In this document: in pieces, positions 5,257-5,375 of the stretch | Position numbering within the stretch: position 1 is the first letter of the stretch | Layout: each line of letters starts with the position of its first letter | NCBI GenBank assembly: GCA_021161495.1 | Contig: JAGHAO010000124.1 | Span: 1 to 5,375, forward strand | DNA from: Caldisericaceae bacterium | Lineage (GTDB): Bacteria; Caldisericota; Caldisericia; Caldisericales; Caldisericaceae | Reading direction: 5' to 3' | Length of the DNA: 5,375 bases | Notes under the pieces: model-generated | Database searches by the model: none | What the model saw: the letters and a program-made list of their open reading frames with translations, nothing else | Told to the model about the DNA's origin: nothing | Program-made: the position numbers and the translations under genes

Positions 5257-5375
5257 AGTATCACCTCCTTCGGCCAAATTTTCGACTGCCCAAGTTTATC
5301 AGAAATCGGAAAATATCATAATATTTTTTCGAAAGATTTACCTTGCGAAAAATCCTCGCGCATTTTCAAGAAAAA
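5257..5375 (-). promoter_or_regulatory. Upstream region of the histone-fold gene with weak promoter candidates
   Basis: This A/T-rich leader has overlapping -10-like hexamers TATTAT (5318-5323) and TATGAT (5315-5320) on the minus strand, about 60 nt before the ATG. No good TTGACA-like -35 lies at 16-18 nt, so the promoter call is weak. An inverted repeat, TTTTTCG (5325-5331) and CGAAAAA (5346-5352) with a 14-nt spacer, flanks the usual -35 area and could be an operator. No other gene is seen here. Confidence 0.25.

Noticed and set aside
5257..5277. Start of the histone-fold gene at 5277
   Set aside because: The ideal AAGGAGGTGA lies inside that extension and points to the ATG at 5256. The family length of about 148 also fits the shorter form.

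Overview
The window is a compact piece of a bacterial chromosome with moderate GC. All six genes I can support lie on the minus strand, so the map reads right to left. Canonical AAGGAGG-type ribosome binding sites precede the genes, one start is a 4-base overlap, one gene has a lipoprotein signal, and there is a textbook sigma-54 promoter. Together these indicate a bacterium, not an archaeon. The pairing of a Thermus/Aquifex-type histone-fold protein, a TRAP transporter lipoprotein, sigma-54 and a PATAN/DUF4388 gene suggests an anaerobic or thermophile-related lineage. I cannot name the phylum from this sequence.

Layout in the direction of transcription. Positions 5375-5257: upstream region of the first gene. 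5256-4810: a 148-residue histone-fold pseudodimer protein. 4786-4764: an intrinsic terminator for it. 4748-4692: two tandem 27-bp dyads with the same geometry, probably the upstream activating sites of a sigma-54 activator. 4643-4628: a -24/-12 promoter that matches the sigma-54 consensus at every defined position. 4592-1447: three tightly packed genes for E1 alpha, E1 beta and E2 of a 2-oxo-acid/acetoin dehydrogenase complex. 1428-322: a TRAP-type solute-binding lipoprotein, only 18 nt behind E2 and so very likely in the same operon. 295-273: a 10-bp perfect hairpin. 253-1: the start of a PATAN/DUF4388 gene that runs off the window.

How the genes work together. E1 (alpha and beta) is the thiamine-diphosphate decarboxylase or acetoin-cleaving component, and E2 is the lipoyl acyltransferase. 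Several E1 alpha motifs (STHRGHGH, GHFVGDP..YR) and the sigma-54 promoter with upstream dyads favour acetoin dehydrogenase (AcoA-AcoB-AcoC) over housekeeping pyruvate dehydrogenase. That system would split acetoin into acetaldehyde and acetyl-CoA. No E3 (dihydrolipoamide dehydrogenase), no AcoR-like activator and no TRAP membrane subunits occur in the window. The notable inference is an inducible uptake-plus-catabolism unit: an extracytoplasmic binding protein expressed from the same sigma-54 promoter as the enzyme that may consume its ligand. The promoter also sets the E1 alpha start at 4592, because the predicted +1 (about 4617) lies inside the longer reading frame that begins at 4619.

No tRNA, rRNA, CRISPR array, insertion sequence or phage gene was seen, and no gene-free stretch exceeds 300 bases.
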